NCBI GenBank assembly: GCA_963169105.1
Contig: OY720636.1
Span: 105,958,539-106,022,538 of the forward strand
Direction of reading: 5' to 3'
DNA from: Ceriagrion tenellum
Lineage: Eukaryota > Arthropoda > Insecta > Odonata > Coenagrionidae
Length of the DNA: 64,000 nucleotides
Within the stretch, counting starts at the first letter, position 1. Every line of letters begins with the position of its first letter. The position numbers and the translations under genes are program-made. Positions 32,690 to 44,554 of the stretch are shown here, piece after piece. The notes below the pieces were generated by a model. It did not search any database and was not told the origin of the DNA. It saw nothing but the letters and a program-made list of their open reading frames with translations.

Positions 32690-34095
32690 TAATAATAAAA
32701 ATAATAAATTTTATTAATCCACATGATCATACAGTGATATAGAATACGTCAAGATTAAGAGTTTTATATAATAAAATACACTGCACAATTGGTTATTCTT
32801 CCCATCGAGGATTGGATATTTAGGGAGGTGACCAACAGCTAAGGTCATTTACGCCATAGCGAATAGGTAAGGGAGGAAGGGTGGATAGAAACCCGGCCTC
32901 GACATTAGCCTGCCTGACGAAAGGCGCCAAGTGGACCACGGTTAACGACTTATCCGACCGACGGAATACTGTACGTAAAGTGGCCTCCACAAAACACTCA
33001 AGTAGGGATCGGGTTTCCTCTGAAAAACATCCTATTCTGCAGGGATTTTAACCCTGGCCGTCCGTATGGTACTCTAAGTACTCTAGCCACCACACCGTTC
33101 CGATCCCCTCTCCCATTAAGAAACTCATTAATTGAAAAGAACCCTTACATTAAAAGGAAAAGGAGTAGTTTCTTCCTGAATGATGAGATCCCTTTGGTTC
33201 CTTTAATGTCCACAGGCAGTTTACTAAACAGTCTCACTCCCAGGTACCGGGGCTGACATAGACTACTTTTTTTTCTTACAGCACTTATGTGGAAAGTACA
33301 ATTACTTCTGGTAAAGTGACCATATACCTCCGAATTTATCTCAAATTTATCATAATTATTTTAATAAACATAACACAAGTAAATATATAAATACATGGAA
33401 GTGGAAGTAAACCAAATAAGGGACCCATGCCGGCCAACACTTGTGAGGTCATCACAAATATTGGCCGGCATGAGGCCCGATAAGGTTCCCTAGCTATTAA
33501 ACGGACTTTATTATTATATATTAATCTTCTGAATACGGAAATTCTTCACAGCATGAGGAGAGGAACCCTGTAGTATATTGCTTTTTCACAACCTAGAATA
33601 AAATTCTCCATAGTTGAGAGCATTAAGTGCATAGATTGATACTGAGTCGCGAAAGAATCTAATTAGGCAACATACTGAGCTGAGCTTGCTCACCAAATTG
33701 TCAATGTGTGTCCCTTATGAGACATTTGATTGTATTTGCAGGCCCAAGAATTTGGTGGACTCACTTGCAATAGAATCTCACCATTGAAATCGAACATCAT
33801 ATTTTTACATGTCCTGTCAACATTAAAAAAATACATAACATTGGATTTTTGTACATTTAGATTGAGGTTGTTGAACATAGACCAGTCAGCAAGCCTTTTT
33901 GTGTTGCGTATTGCCGTCTTCACACAATCTACCTGTGTCTGGTGCAGAAAAAATATAGTTTGTATCATCAGCAAACATGATTGGGTATATATCCTGGAAT
34001 ATGTTGGTGTAAACCGGTAAATCATTTATAAACATTAGGAACGGAATTGGCCCAAGCACACAGCCTTGGGGTACCCCAGTGGCAACTAATCCAAG
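32690..34095 (-). pseudogene. Jockey/CR1-like LINE RT, decayed
   Basis: Read on the minus strand from 34095: GVPQGCVLGPIPFLMFINDL, FADDTNYIF (catalytic FADD), then a frameshift near 33920 into LADWSMFNNLNLNVQKS, HIDNLVSKLSSVCCLIRFF, and a C-terminal segment (RYLGVRLFSKLPVDIKG...FRKKLLL) ending with TAA near 33136. The interior between about 33360 and 33540 is rearranged and holds a hairpin (ATGCCGGCCAA / TTGGCCGGCAT at about 33427-33471). The 3' UTR is interrupted by a family B SINE and ends in an ATT-type tail at about 32700. It is 5'-truncated, with no endonuclease domain. Confidence 0.8.
32810..33115 (-). mobile_element. tRNA-derived SINE, family B, copy 2
   Basis: This is the reverse-strand copy of 16092-16405. 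From 33115 it reads GGGGATCGGAACGGTGTGG, a B-box-like GGGTTAAAATCCCTGCAG and the CCTTGGCGCC... body (TTTCGTCAGGCAGGCTAAT region). It lies inside the 3' UTR of the LINE at 32690-34095 and is therefore younger than it. Confidence 0.85.
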
Positions 34096-34740
34096 CTAAA
34101 TTCAAAAGTCGTCGCGAGAAAGTGGCGGTTGCAGCTGCAAAACCGACCACGAGCCGGTCAAGCGCTTCAAAGGCGGGCATCGGAATCGAAATATATTTTT
34201 ATTGTGTCCTGCGCTCTTCGCTTGTTTCCCCGGCGTCATTCATCCACGGCGCAGAGGAGGAGGAGGGGTGGGTTTGGCGCATTGAAACGGCGGCCACTGA
34301 GGGGGGGTCGTGAGGCGAGAGGAAAACGGGGTCAGAGACGACGAGGGGGGAGAGACAGTCAATCCCTTGTGGCCAAACATGGGCAAAGACGTTTCAAATG
34401 CATTTGACATGCCGAGAGCGACAAGCGAAATTTTCATCCTTCTTCCCTTAAAAAGAGTCCGAGTAACCCCCCAGCCCCTTCTCCTTGCGACCATGTATGG
34501 AAGGAACATAACGAGGGAGGCAATTGATTCTTGTTCATGGGGACACACACGATATTCTCCGATAGCAAAGAGAGAATTGTACCTAGCTCCCGTTTCTCCT
34601 TCACCCACTCCACAGCGAGCTGCATGCGAAATTTCGCCTCCGCCGCAAGGGACTGATTTTAGGCCAAACTTCATCGGATCAACTCGCAGGGAAAACGATA
34701 GGTGGCGATCTAATTCGCTCATGAAATGAATGTTACTCGG
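34096..34740. other. GC-rich island, no supported exon
   Basis: Base composition shifts abruptly at the LINE boundary. Overlapping frames of 88-183 codons on both strands are mutually incompatible and low complexity (Arg/Gly/Pro). It could be a promoter-type island or an unknown GC-rich repeat. Confidence 0.35.
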
Positions 34741-34749
34741 AGTAACTTG

Positions 34750-34805
34750 GAATATATATATATCTACATTATATCCCACGAGCCACCTCAAAACTATGTG
34801 ATAGA
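34750..34805 (-). mobile_element. LINE 3'-end scrap (TAGATG-tailed family)
   Basis: ATCTACATTATATCCCACGAGCC matches the terminal bases of the 31105 copy. Only about 50 bp. Confidence 0.45.
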
Positions 34806-35059
34806 ATGTTAATCATTACCTTGCGAGTTTAAGCAGTGCATAAACCCTTTTGAAATTAATCCAACAATTACTTGTGGTGCATTAGCAGCAATCTGCTAAT
34901 ACTTATTAGGGGGGCGAAGTTTCTTAAATATGCGCTGTGCAAAAGGCATAATTACAATGTAAGGTCAAAATCTCCCACGTTGAAAGAAAGTTAAAAATAA
35001 CTTTGTTATTTTCTAACATATAAGTGATTCTACTGTGTGAATAAAAATTATACTACATG

Positions 35060-35390
35060 TATAAATTGTTCTCTGGTTTCCGTCCGAGTAAGAATTTTGG
35101 CTGCTACCTACGTTTCGATGACATACTCCTCCATCATCTTCAAAACAATGACTCCCAGGACATTCTGTCTCCGCTTATATGGCTGTCTAATCGGAGGGTG
35201 TTGTTGCCTGTTTTTTTCCGATATTTTTTGAATTAACGGTTTCCATTCCCGGCTTAGGATGTACCCGGATTTTAGGTGTTATTTCCCAGCCTGTTTTCAA
35301 TGGCTTCATTTTGTAGACGTTCCCAATACCCTTTGGCTTTGGAGACCAGTTGAGCATCATCATAGGAGATGATATGGTTTAATATCTTTC
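35060..35390 (-). mobile_element. PLE 3'-end fragment with hammerhead-like core
   Basis: From 35390 on the minus strand a decayed frame reads YWERLQNEAIENRLGNN, resembling the C-terminal end of PLE endonuclease ORFs. Next, 35145-35107 reads TTTGAAGATGATGG...GTCATCGAAACGTA, a hammerhead-like CTGANGA/stem II/GAAA arrangement with a T for the first C. The terminal CCGAGTAAGAATTTTGG region parallels the fold-back arm at 40122 (TCCGTCCG-GTA). The coding part is too short for a domain call by itself. Confidence 0.55.
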
Positions 35391-35394
35391 ATCA

Positions 35395-35875
35395 GATATT
35401 ATATTGTTTATTCACACAGTTCAACCAGTTACATCCGTTTGGGCGACGGTTAAAAAGGTAGGCACTACTGTCCCCTTGGGGGTAGTATTTTCATCAAAAG
35501 GGGCAAAATAAATTATTATTATCATTTATAGTATAATCTATTACAAACACGATCACCTCAATCATTAAGAGACCAATTGCGCTTTAGATATTTTAATAAG
35601 AAAAGAAAATTTCAATAAGTATTTATCCAAACATTTTTTACGCGGACCTAGGTTTCAAAGGGTTATCGCCATATTACTGGAAAAGAAAATAAAAAAAATT
35701 CCCTGATATATGCTCAAGCCTTTGTAAAACGAGTGGAGCAGAGCCATAGGAAAGGGGGAGCAGTCCATTGCTCTTCCCTCTAGAAGTAGTGTAATAGACG
35801 CCCAATCTAATTCCTCATCATTCTTTGCTCTCTGCTTTATTTACGTTGAAACTCTTACATTATAAGAGTGAAAGT
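35395..35875. other. Gene-free stretch, nothing recognised
   Basis: AT-rich with no supported feature. Confidence 0.5.
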
Positions 35876-35879
35876 GGAC

Positions 35880-35990
35880 GCCTGGATAGCTTAATTGGTT
35901 AGAGCACTCGGCGGCGAAATTGAAGGATCTGGGTACGATTACCAGTCCAGGCGAATGATTTTTCCTCTGTAAATTTCACAAAATTATGTG
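35880..35990 (+). mobile_element. tRNA-derived SINE, family A, intact tRNA head
   Basis: GCCTGGA at 35880 pairs with TCCAGGC at 35946-35952 as an acceptor stem. The D arm AGCTTAATTGGTTAGAGC is intact and the T arm CTGGGTACGATTACCAG is nearly paired. The anticodon stem is poor and no CCA or terminator context is seen. The SINE tail AATGATTTTTCC-AATTTC follows, so it is a SINE head rather than a functional tRNA gene. Confidence 0.75.
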
Positions 35991-36439
35991 ATCACTAGTG
36001 GGTGACTGCATTGAAGTTACTGCGCGGCTAGTTCTGTGGTTCTCTGATAATGTCCAAAGTAAGCACCTTTACGGAGTAAATCACAAGGGTCAGAGCATAT
36101 GGTAAGTGCTTATTTTAATAGTAAAAAAATTTAACGCACTCTCAGTTACTATGAACAACCACGAGGTGTCAACAAGTTGAGACTTTGACTTTTGTTGATT
36201 CCAAAGGTGAGGCTTCATTTTTCCCATTTATTGAAGGGTGAGAAGATAATCTGAATAACCATAATGCTCACTGACTTTATCAAGTAAATATTAGTAATAA
36301 TCTGAGTTTCAAGTTGGGCTTACACCTTGAACTGTAGCGCTTAGCGCTCGCATATGGGTACCTCTGGCATTATATGCGCGGTGTTTGTGTGGACAACTTA
36401 CCCCTTAAAACCCTCATGAGTTTCACAGTGGATTAGGAC

Positions 36440-36545
36440 GCCTGGGTAGCTAAATTGGTTAGAGCACTCAGCGCAAAATCGAGAGAACTGTGTACGATTC
36501 CCAGTCCAGGCGAATGATTTTTCCACAATGAATTTCTGACAATTA
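36440..36545 (+). mobile_element. tRNA-derived SINE, family A
   Basis: This is a second copy 560 bp downstream: GCCTGGGTAGCTAAATTGG head, GTACGATTCCCAGTCCAGGC end, and tail GAATGATTTTTCC. The acceptor and A/B boxes are preserved; the anticodon region differs from the 35880 copy. Confidence 0.75.
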
Positions 36546-36547
36546 TC

Positions 36548-36890
36548 TCCTACTCTCATGCAGGCTTACTTTTCTTATGGTTCTGACGCAATATTTCCCC
36601 ACTAGTTTCCTCTCCTCTCCAGCAATCCAGCTCCCACTGTTGCTTACCCTCAACTCCTTCACCACTTCTTTGACATAGGCATACATCTACTGGGTCATTT
36701 GCGATTTTATTTACCTATAGGGACCATAAACAGGAGGAAGAACATAAGTTTTCTAAATAATAGAAGAGCGTGTATGAAGTTTCAACTCAAGAGTGTAAGG
36801 AGAGCAAAATGGTTTGTTTGTTGGGGTGTTACGGAGGAAATAATTTGAAAGAATGTAATTAAACTCGGTTCAACGTTGTGGAGTTCCATG
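36548..36890. other. Gene-free stretch, nothing recognised
   Basis: Nothing recognised between the SINE and the PLE-type end. Confidence 0.5.
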
Positions 36891-36894
36891 TTGA

Positions 36895-37135
36895 TTAGTA
36901 ACAATAAATTTAAACACACCACTGGTAAGGTCACAGTTCAATAATTTATTGCACTATGTATCCAGATTTCGATTCCTGACATGATCTTCAGGTGCTCACT
37001 GACACTGATGCCAGCCATCGATAACTAGATTATGCACTAGATTATTTACCTTTGAACTGACACTGATGCCAGCCATCGATAACTAGCTTATAGACTAGAT
37101 TATTTACCTTTGAACTGACCAGTGGAGTGTTAAAG
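36895..37135 (-). repeat. PLE-type terminal repeat with 58-bp tandem
   Basis: On the minus strand 36992-36963 reads CCTGAAGATCATGTC then AATCGAAATC, a weak hammerhead-like box pair. Beside it is a tandem of two 58-bp units (starting 36998 and 37056) containing ACTGACACTGATGCCAGCC. The outer flanks CACCACTGGTAAGG and GACCAGTGGAGTG are partly inverted. PLE origin is inferred from the box pattern only. Confidence 0.45.
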
Positions 37136-37139
37136 TAAT

Positions 37140-37670
37140 ATTTACTAATCATTATTTGAAAGGAACCAGTTATTTTGGGAAAACGGCAGTGACTATATTA
37201 TGTCAGTAATCAATTTGGACTTTTCTTGACCTGCATATCAATGAAGTTTCATGTATTTTGGGTAAATGTTATATGGTTACATATCAGATGACAAAACATG
37301 TGGCGAAATATCGACATTGAACTATATAATATTTAACCAAAACTCGAGACACTTCAACGATGCACATACTTTGAGTTTGCCAACCTCGAAAGGGAATGGC
37401 TTATAGAATATATATCCATTTATGTGAGAAAATGACGACTATCAACTGAAATAGACCTATGTAATTAACATTTTTGGATTTGTGTATATTTAATTTTCCT
37501 TTTCCTTTGGAAACGACAATTTACTGGAAATTTAAGACTGAAACGTTTAGTTTTATGCTCAGAAGGTACTTATCCATCCATTGAGCAGTACCTCTGTTAT
37601 AAGCCCATTTCATACAACACTTGAACCAGCATTATATCACCATGCATGATAAACGATGACATGGCCGACC
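37140..37670. other. Gene-free stretch, nothing recognised
   Basis: AT-rich with no supported feature. Confidence 0.5.
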
Positions 37671-37674
37671 GTTA

Positions 37675-37723
37675 TTAATGATGAAACGAAGTGGACCTTT
37701 GTTCCACTTCATATCATCATTAA
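37675..37723. repeat. Isolated 20-bp imperfect hairpin
   Basis: TTAATGATGAAACGAAGTGG pairs with CCACTTCATATCATCATTAA at 17 of 20 positions around a 9-base loop. It is not attached to any recognised element; it may be a small inverted-repeat relic. Confidence 0.7.
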
Positions 37724-37724
37724 G

Positions 37725-40118
37725 TCGTTAACGAGCGCGATAACGATAGTGCTTTCCAGTCAGCACGCTGGTTCAGAACCACACAATACTGTAAAGCTAT
37801 CGCATAAGTGAGCTTTCTCGGAGAATTGCAGGATAAACTGTCGAGTGGAATGGGCATAACGACTCTTGTTTTCATATTATTCGTTTTGCATGTTAACTTC
37901 ACAACCTATTTGAATTAAAGTCAATATTATCCGGGGATAATACCGGAAATAATTCACGAATTTCTTTTTACGACCCAGATTACTTGTAAAGAAAATACGC
38001 ATGCCTTAACTCAAAATCACGAGCCACGTGTTTAAGTCTTACAGTAATCACTTAGCTACCACCGTGAGCGCTAAACTTAAGCTGTCGACATTTTGATGGC
38101 GTTCAGATATTTGTAGATCAACAGAGAAATAACCCACGAAAAAAAGAAAATATAATATCTACATTTACAAGATTTGTAAGACTGAATATTTTTCCCGTTA
38201 TTTTTGACGAAATTTTCAGCCTGTGTAACATAATTAACCTTCTTGAGGTAACAAATGTCCGTATTATTGCGGAATATTAAGGTTTTGGTAATAAAATATG
38301 AATAAACCGATATTTCGCAACCGCACTGAAGTCCATATCCTTGAACGGTAAAGGACTGGCGCCGACACTCCCTTCATTCGTTTTGCACGCCTCCTTGATG
38401 GGAAGACGACGGATATATGAACGTGATGGCGCGTTTCCGTCACGTCAGGAAAGGGAGATCGTTAACCCGCCCTGAGGAAAATCGCCAAAGGGTCTACATC
38501 TAGCTTTATGCCACATCCGACAAGAGGAGGAATTCATCCAGTTTTATTTAAAAGGTGTAATGTTATGTTGTTAATGATTCATGGCATAAAAGTGATCAGG
38601 GATAAAGAACCTAAGTGGAACAATGCCAAGTGATTTCTTTTCCCCTTGCTACCTGTAGCATAATTCCACTCAGTGTCGCCGGCTTCAGAGAAAAATGAAA
38701 GTTAATGTCATTAAAAACAAGGTAAATTTTATTGTGCTTTCTATTATGAGAGAAAGTAGTTGAGTTAGATGGTATTTGTGCTGTTATTCAATAAAATCAC
38801 TACTGCAAAATTTGGCAGAGTAATTAACACAAATTATATAGTTTTATCTCATGTTCCTATTACTATAGCTATCGTTAATCATCGCAAATGACTGATTGAT
38901 GAATGTACGATAAATTTACAAATTGACATTTGATTAAATACTGTAACTGCTCCAACAATTACTCTTCTTAAAATAACAATATCACCAAACATTTCCATTC
39001 TTAATTGGTAACTTATTATTACTGTAGGGGAAATGTTTGGATATGTTATTTAAACTGAATAGTTTATTCTTGATAATCCTTTCAAAACTCCAGGAAACCA
39101 GGAGTGATAAGGGAGGGGCTCCCATTTTGATAAAATTAGCTGATAAAAACTACACAAATACAGTTATTATTACTTGTTAATACATCTGTGACCTGATTTA
39201 TGAGTTGTAGTTTATTTGAAAGACTAAGCTTGATTCTGGGGTCATTGCTTGCCACAAACATGTCTGCCTATTATTCATTTTTGGCTGTTACAATATCTTC
39301 AGGCATATCAATGTCCTACCACTTCTGTGATGGGCTAGGTATTTGAAGAACGTCTGCATGAGGATATGGTCTTTTTGTTGAAGGGAAGTTTTATAGTTAA
39401 TTTTATGTTTCAAGTTGTCCTGAATAGCTTTTGTATCAGTTAAACTACGGATGGAGCCCGCTCTTGAACGTCTGTCTGCATAACACTAAAGCAGGCGTCT
39501 CCACTAGAACGGGGATTCAAACCCCGTTCCTGGAGTTGGGAATACGGTACACAGGGCTACGAACCAAACCGATTCCAACTATTTTTTATGTTTCATAGCA
39601 ATTACAAGTTAGACACAAAGTTTTAATTTGCAGTGACAGAACAGTTCTTCCAGGAAAAAATACAACCATTTGTTGATATTTTCGTCAATTTAACATTCCG
39701 GTATTTTCTACCAAGGGGCGGTTCTATTCAGGGGATGAAATCTTGATGTTGACCACTAAATATGGAATCAGAGTTCTACTACGTAAAATTTGTGAAAGTT
39801 GGGGTTGAAGAGAGGTTAACATTTAAAGCAAGCTAATTTAGCCAAATTTTTATTCAAAAGAATATTTTTTCCATTTTATGGAAAAGTGTTAGAAAACCAA
39901 AGGGGACTAAAAATCATTTATGGACCAAAAATAAAGTAGAACGAGAAATTGGGAATCCCATAATCAAAATAGGCCAGACGCGGTCAATACGGACAAATTA
40001 CTATCGCTGATAATGGCTGTCGTGAATTGGCCCTGAGTTGTTTCTGGAACCACGGATAAAAGGCGCTTAAAACGATTTATCACCCTGTATAAAATTCATT
40101 GAATTTAAGAAAATTCAT
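37725..40118. other. Gene-free stretch, nothing recognised
   Basis: No frames above 60 codons after 37902. A tRNA-like T arm on the minus strand (CGGGGTTTGAATCCCCG at 39511-39527) suggests one more decayed SINE, not delimited. Confidence 0.45.
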
Positions 40119-40121
40119 TTC

Positions 40122-40275
40122 GGGTTTCCGTCCGGGTAGGGTGCTCAATCTTCTTCTTTGCCGATGTTTTGATGAAAGACTTTTTCACCCTCATCAGGGT
40201 CGTTGATAACGATGAAAAACCCTTTAATCGAAACGTCGACAAAGAAGATGGAGCACCCTACCCGGACCGAAGCCC
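40122..40275. mobile_element. PLE-type fold-back with hammerhead-like core
   Basis: Left arm 40122-40172 (TCCGTCCGGGTAGGGTGCTC) is inverted at 40226-40275 (GAGCACCCTACCCGGACCGA). On the minus strand 40198-40160 reads CCTGATGAGGGTGAAA, a stem, then CAAAACATCGGC, i.e. CTGATGAG/stem II/(G>A)AAAC. The plus strand has ATCGAAACGTCG near 40228. One GAAA box is intact on the plus strand and mutated on the minus. Confidence 0.75.
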
Positions 40276-40439
40276 AAAAAGAATCTGCCTCAATCATTCG
40301 CCGGCAGAAAAATAAATCCAAAATTCAATGGATTTGTTTAAAAAATGTTTTTTTTTAATGGTAAGAGTAGTTTAGGTATTTGTTCCACGTCGAATTTTGA
40401 GGATTCTCACATCCAGAAAGATGTGTGTATGATTTTATA

Positions 40440-41040
40440 AAAGTGTAGTTGAGAGTAATGACTTATTTTTTTTTAATAGTCAAGAAAAAAGACAAACTGT
40501 ACACCCTCACTTTTATGACCTGATCCACGCATCAAAACGTAAATAGTTCTAAGGACCGGTGACATATCACTACCCATCAAAATTGATGAATTTATCCTGA
40601 TTTTGAATGGAATGATGTAGTTTTTGTAATGAAAATAAATATCAGCCATACCATTCATAGTTTTGAAGTATTTGCCACAAAAATACCGGCCCGTTTCCAT
40701 GGAAAATTTTACGCTTTTGCACTACAGAGAAATTAAATTTATTTTACACTGAGGAATTTTTAGCCCAACGATCCCTTCAGAAATTTTGTGCGTAGTTTGT
40801 ACGTACTCTTTACTATTGGCGAAAATAAATCAATTACTCACCACAGAAACGTTTATAGAATCACAGAAAAACCTTTGTTTGTGCGTGTGTTTTCGGCGTA
40901 CGGCATTTCAAAAATGATTCAATTTAAATCCTTACAAATGTATATTTGGCTGCGTGCAGAAAATTTAAATGCTTCAAAACAAAGTTTGTGCATCACTAAT
41001 GTAACAAGATTTACTAGATATTTCTGACAGTAAATTTTAT
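40440..41040 (-). mobile_element. Diverged relative of the TTAA element
   Basis: Internal blocks resemble copy 3 in the same order: CCATGGAAAATTTTACG near 40695 with TTTGCACTACAGAGAAA, and GAATCACAGAAAAACCTTTG near 40857. The terminal GGTAGTTTGAGCG ends were not found, so this is an old or deleted copy. Confidence 0.42.
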
Positions 41041-41054
41041 TTCAATCTTGAATG

Positions 41055-41285
41055 CGGGTCCCTGTTGGCGGAGCGGTAAATTCCTCGACTGCCATTCCTG
41101 GAGTCGCGGGTTCAAGTCCTGCCTAGGTGGGATTTCCACCACCCAGGGCATGGATGTATGTAACGTTCTGTTGTCCCGGTCCCTGAAAAACCTGATGATA
41201 GACTTAGCAGCCTATTGTGGTTCCAGGGACATATGGGCCAACAGGATCGCCCGGAATGAAAAAAATGGTATCGACCATGGCTAAG
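41055..41285 (+). mobile_element. tRNA-derived SINE, third family
   Basis: The head GGTCCCTGTTGGCGGAGCGG and the B box GCGGGTTCAAGTCCTGC at about 41108 give a Leu/Ser-like tRNA outline. The body follows (TGGGATTTCCACCACCC, GGGCATGGATGTATG). This pattern is common in arthropod SINEs. It is the single copy in the window, with an estimated 3' end. Confidence 0.6.
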
Positions 41286-41519
41286 GAAAACTCTTGCTTA
41301 GGCTACCCTAAACATCTCCGTCAACCCTGCAGCTCCATCATTTCCCTCGCAAAAGACTTCATTTATTTTTCACAAATGTCTCCGAAAGTGGTAAAATAGA
41401 TTGACGATGCTTTGGTGCCATGAGAAAGATGACGTCTTCATCTCTAAAATCTAGCCGCATCAATTGAAATTTATTCGTAGTAATGCATCTTTCAAACTAC
41501 CCCAATATCCATCTTTCTG

Positions 41520-41990
41520 GGGCTTCTACCAAAGGTGGGGACACGCGCTATTGTGGGGAAAAGATTCAATCGTTGAGAGAGCAGGGGGTGGTCAAGAATC
41601 CCAAATTCGTCCTGCCGCCCTGAGAGAGAGAGAGAGGGAGGGAGAGTGCCGAGTGGTGACGTCAGAGGTGGGAACTGCGGGGGCACAGGAAGGAACGTGC
41701 AACAGCCGATCGCACCCCCTTCCCCTCCTCTCCCTTTATCTCGCTCCCCACTCCTTCAACGAAAAGACGAAGATGCCGTGCGTGATCAGGGTGGCGGGAG
41801 CCTTTTATTTTTCTCATTCTCTTTATCTTTCTTTCTTTTTCTTTTCCCTTCACCACCTATACCCTTACTTGGTACCCTTCTTTTCCATTCCATCCAACAC
41901 CCTCCAAGCTTCCGCGTTTTTACGACTCTCCATCGATCGGGACAGGAAGGGATATCCCGAACAAGCCGGTCCACCAAATAACCCAGTCAC
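41520..41990. other. GC/GAGA- and CT-rich island
   Basis: A GAGAGAGAGAGAGGG run at about 41622-41645 is followed by CT-rich sequence. Frames of 60-182 codons on both strands are compositional. It may be promoter-like; there is no adjacent exon. Confidence 0.35.
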
Positions 41991-41999
41991 CTTGATAAG

Positions 42000-42685
42000 G
42001 ATGAAAAATTAAGCTTTTTTTGTAGTGAAAACTTCTTTAGCGGGGTCAGACCAATATCCCTCTGCATGGAGAAAAAGGTAGATACTCCCGATATTATTTG
42101 GAATACGTCACGCTCTACCCATGCACAGTAGTCCGTTCTTCAAGTGGTTCTAATATTGGACGCCCGACAGCGTTCGGGTTCTACTTCCCGAGGGCAGTGC
42201 CTCCTAGCGGCCGTTCGATGAACTACTCACGGAACACAATTAAGTGAAGTATAAATAAATATATATATAACAAATTATAAATAGTACCGACATTTCCCTC
42301 ACCCGATCTCTTGTGTACATCGGTATATGAGATAGCGAGGCAGCATACAAGGTATTCGCGCAGCATCACCCAAGTATAACGTTATAAACACATACATATC
42401 GTAATAAAAATAATAATTAATCGCATTTTTTGTAAGATCAGTAATGTAATCGGGAAAACATAAGGCACCAATGAACATTCATCATTCAATTTTTGATATC
42501 AGTAAATTCATTAAACATGTATAAAACAATGATTTATCTTCATAAATTTAAGTTTTCATTTCTGTCGGCAGTCCCCAGACTGCCACCGTTTTTCTCTTTT
42601 GATAAGCACATTTTCAAAAGTGCGGCAATACGATGGAACTTGCATTTGGTGGACCCACCTTGGGTTCTTAAGGTAGAATTAAAAA
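42000..42685. other. Gene-free stretch, nothing recognised
   Basis: No supported feature. Confidence 0.5.
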
Positions 42686-43238
42686 AAAAAGATTTTTTGT
42701 AGAAATTTGTACTTTCCAGTGTGACTCGTTGGTCTGGCCATGTCGAGAGAATAAGTATCTGTCGAATACCGAAACGTAGAGTGATTCTAAAGAGAAGGAA
42801 TAATAGGTGTTTGAAGATCAGGCGAGCATAATGCAATGCGTGACTGTTGAAGAAGCGGAAGTGGTTTGTAATAATCGGTCATTAGCGAGAAAATTTCGTG
42901 TGGAACGTAGCACTCTATGAATCGCAAGCACGGATCATTAGAAAAACATACAAGAACAGACTATAAGCCTTCGAAACGTGGTGCTGGAGGAGGGTGTTGA
43001 AGATAAAATGGACGGATAAATCAGATCCATTTCAAAATGAAAAACAATTGTAACTTTCCACACAGAATGTTTAATCTTTGCCGACCATGGTTTCAACACC
43101 TAGTGCCATTATCAAGGTAAAATTTTTCAAAACACTCCACTATATATACTTAATGGGAGGGGGAAGGGGGTCAGAGAAAGAGGGGGAGTTAGGTAGGGGG
43201 AGGTAAGTGAGACGAAGGAAAGCCGTTGATGGTGAAGG

Positions 43239-43829
43239 TCAGGCAGCATTATCATGGAGTTGTCGGACACAAGGGAGAACAAGGTTTAAAAGAGGTGACT
43301 TGTCATTAAAAACTTCATCATTGCATAACTTAGCCGGGCTATGCGCAATTTCATATTGCTCAAAGTAATCGAACTTAGCCCCTTTGTCAAATTGGCGTAA
43401 AACAGTCACGTCAAAATTATTAAAATGATTAAAATCACACAAATGTTTAGCAAAACAGGATTTATCGTCACAATTAATAAAACTTAACCTATGCTCCTTC
43501 GCTCTGTCCTTAAATTTTCTGCCTGTTTGGCCAATGTAATTCATGCCACAATCATCACATTTTAATTTGTAAACATCACTCCTTCCTACAGGGTCATACC
43601 AGTCTTTAAAATTGAATAAAATTCTTCCGATTGTCACAAGGCTATAAAATGAAACAATAAACCTATCCGCTGGAACAATTTTCTGCAAATTATAAGTCAA
43701 GTTACCAATAAAAGGAAGTTTAACCCAGCGATTTGGGAGGGAGCTATGGACAGGCAGGAATGGCTTTTCTTTGGCGATAACGGTGTAATAACTTGTATAC
43801 CAATGTAGTTTTTGTCTAACCCATTCCAA
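43239..43829 (-). pseudogene. PLE GIY-YIG endonuclease domain
   Basis: The C-terminal part of the PLE polyprotein cuts target DNA for reverse-transcription priming. Visible motifs: VYKLKCDDCGMNYIGQTGR (the 'VY-L-C--C---YIGQT' form of GIY-YIG), an RAKEHR helix, CFAKHLCDFNH, and FDYFEQYEI with the metal-binding Glu region. It ends at a stop at 43239 after LNLVLPCVR. The frame joins the RT frame by a frameshift near 43815, where NGLDKNYIG and EWVRQKLHWY overlap. The ATG at 43829 is not a natural start. Confidence 0.88.
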
Positions 43830-44530
43830 CTAGCCAATGGCTTCATTACATTCAATTCCTGACTAAAATTTTCCATGGATAAGGGTACATGAACTAGTCT
43901 ATGGACCATGGATCGAAAAGCAGCGAGTTTGTGGGTGTGGTGGTGTGAAGAGTCAAAAGGTATTAAAACATCCGTAAAAGTTGATTTTCTAAAAATATTA
44001 AAGTCATGTCGTCCACTAGAAATCGAAATATTTAAATCTAAAAAAATTATGGAATCGCCCCCATATTCTAAAGTCAAATTTATATTATCATGTAATGAAT
44101 TTAAAAAGGTTATAAAGAGATGCAATTGGCGTAATGACCCAGTCCATAAGCATAAAATATCATCAACGTACCGAAACCAATAAAATACGTTCATCAAAAG
44201 AGGGTGTTTGGAAATGAAAAGTTTACACTCAAAGTTATTCATAAATATTTCGGCTAAAATAAGATAAGAGAAGGTTTATTTATTCTGGGACCATATAATC
44301 CCATGGAGCACAAGTACATGGCATTTACATTTATTTATATTTTAAGCTGTTGATAAGATTTACAAACAACGTAAAGTAATAAAGTAATAGCTACACAATA
44401 GGTGAAATAGGGGAGCCTATTGCAAGACCGGACTTCTGTTGGCAGTAGTCACCATTAAAAATAAAATAATTTTGTGCAAGGCACACAGAAAGCAAGTTTT
44501 TAATATCTTGTTGAATGACATCGTCACAAT
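43697..44530 (-). pseudogene. PLE reverse transcriptase domain, interrupted
   Basis: From 44530 the frame reads NCDDVIQQDIKNLLSVCLAQ, then FNGDYCQQKSGLAIGSPISP, both typical PLE RT blocks. It is interrupted by an insertion at 44261-44393 and resumes LAEIFMNNFECKLF and FYWFRYVDDILCLW, which contains the catalytic YVDD, followed by FLDLNIS. It ends in the frameshift to the endonuclease frame. The N-terminal RT region is absent. The catalytic Asp pair is preserved although the gene is broken. Confidence 0.88.
44261..44393 (-). mobile_element. 133-bp insertion inside the PLE RT
   Basis: The RT frame is continuous (PIV | LAEIF) if this segment is removed. On the minus strand it ends AATAAATAAACCTTCTC, reminiscent of the LINE 3' tails in the window. 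I take it as a short LINE- or SINE-derived insertion. TSD unclear. Confidence 0.6.
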
Positions 44531-44554
44531 TCGGATTTTAAAGTTGCTCGAGCG

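Noticed and set aside
34240..34791. 183-codon minus-strand frame in the GC-rich island
   Set aside because: Competing frames on the other strand, no recognised domain, no splice signals assessed as convincing.
35880..35953. Functional tRNA gene
   Set aside because: Good acceptor and D arm, but the anticodon stem is unpaired and a SINE tail shared with other copies follows directly.
36998..37113. CRISPR-like or satellite array
   Set aside because: Only two 58-bp units in tandem, no spacers, and eukaryotic context.
39480..39600. Additional SINE copy
   Set aside because: A single T-arm-like palindrome (CGGGGTTTGAATCCCCG, minus) is present, but no matching tail or body could be identified to delimit it.
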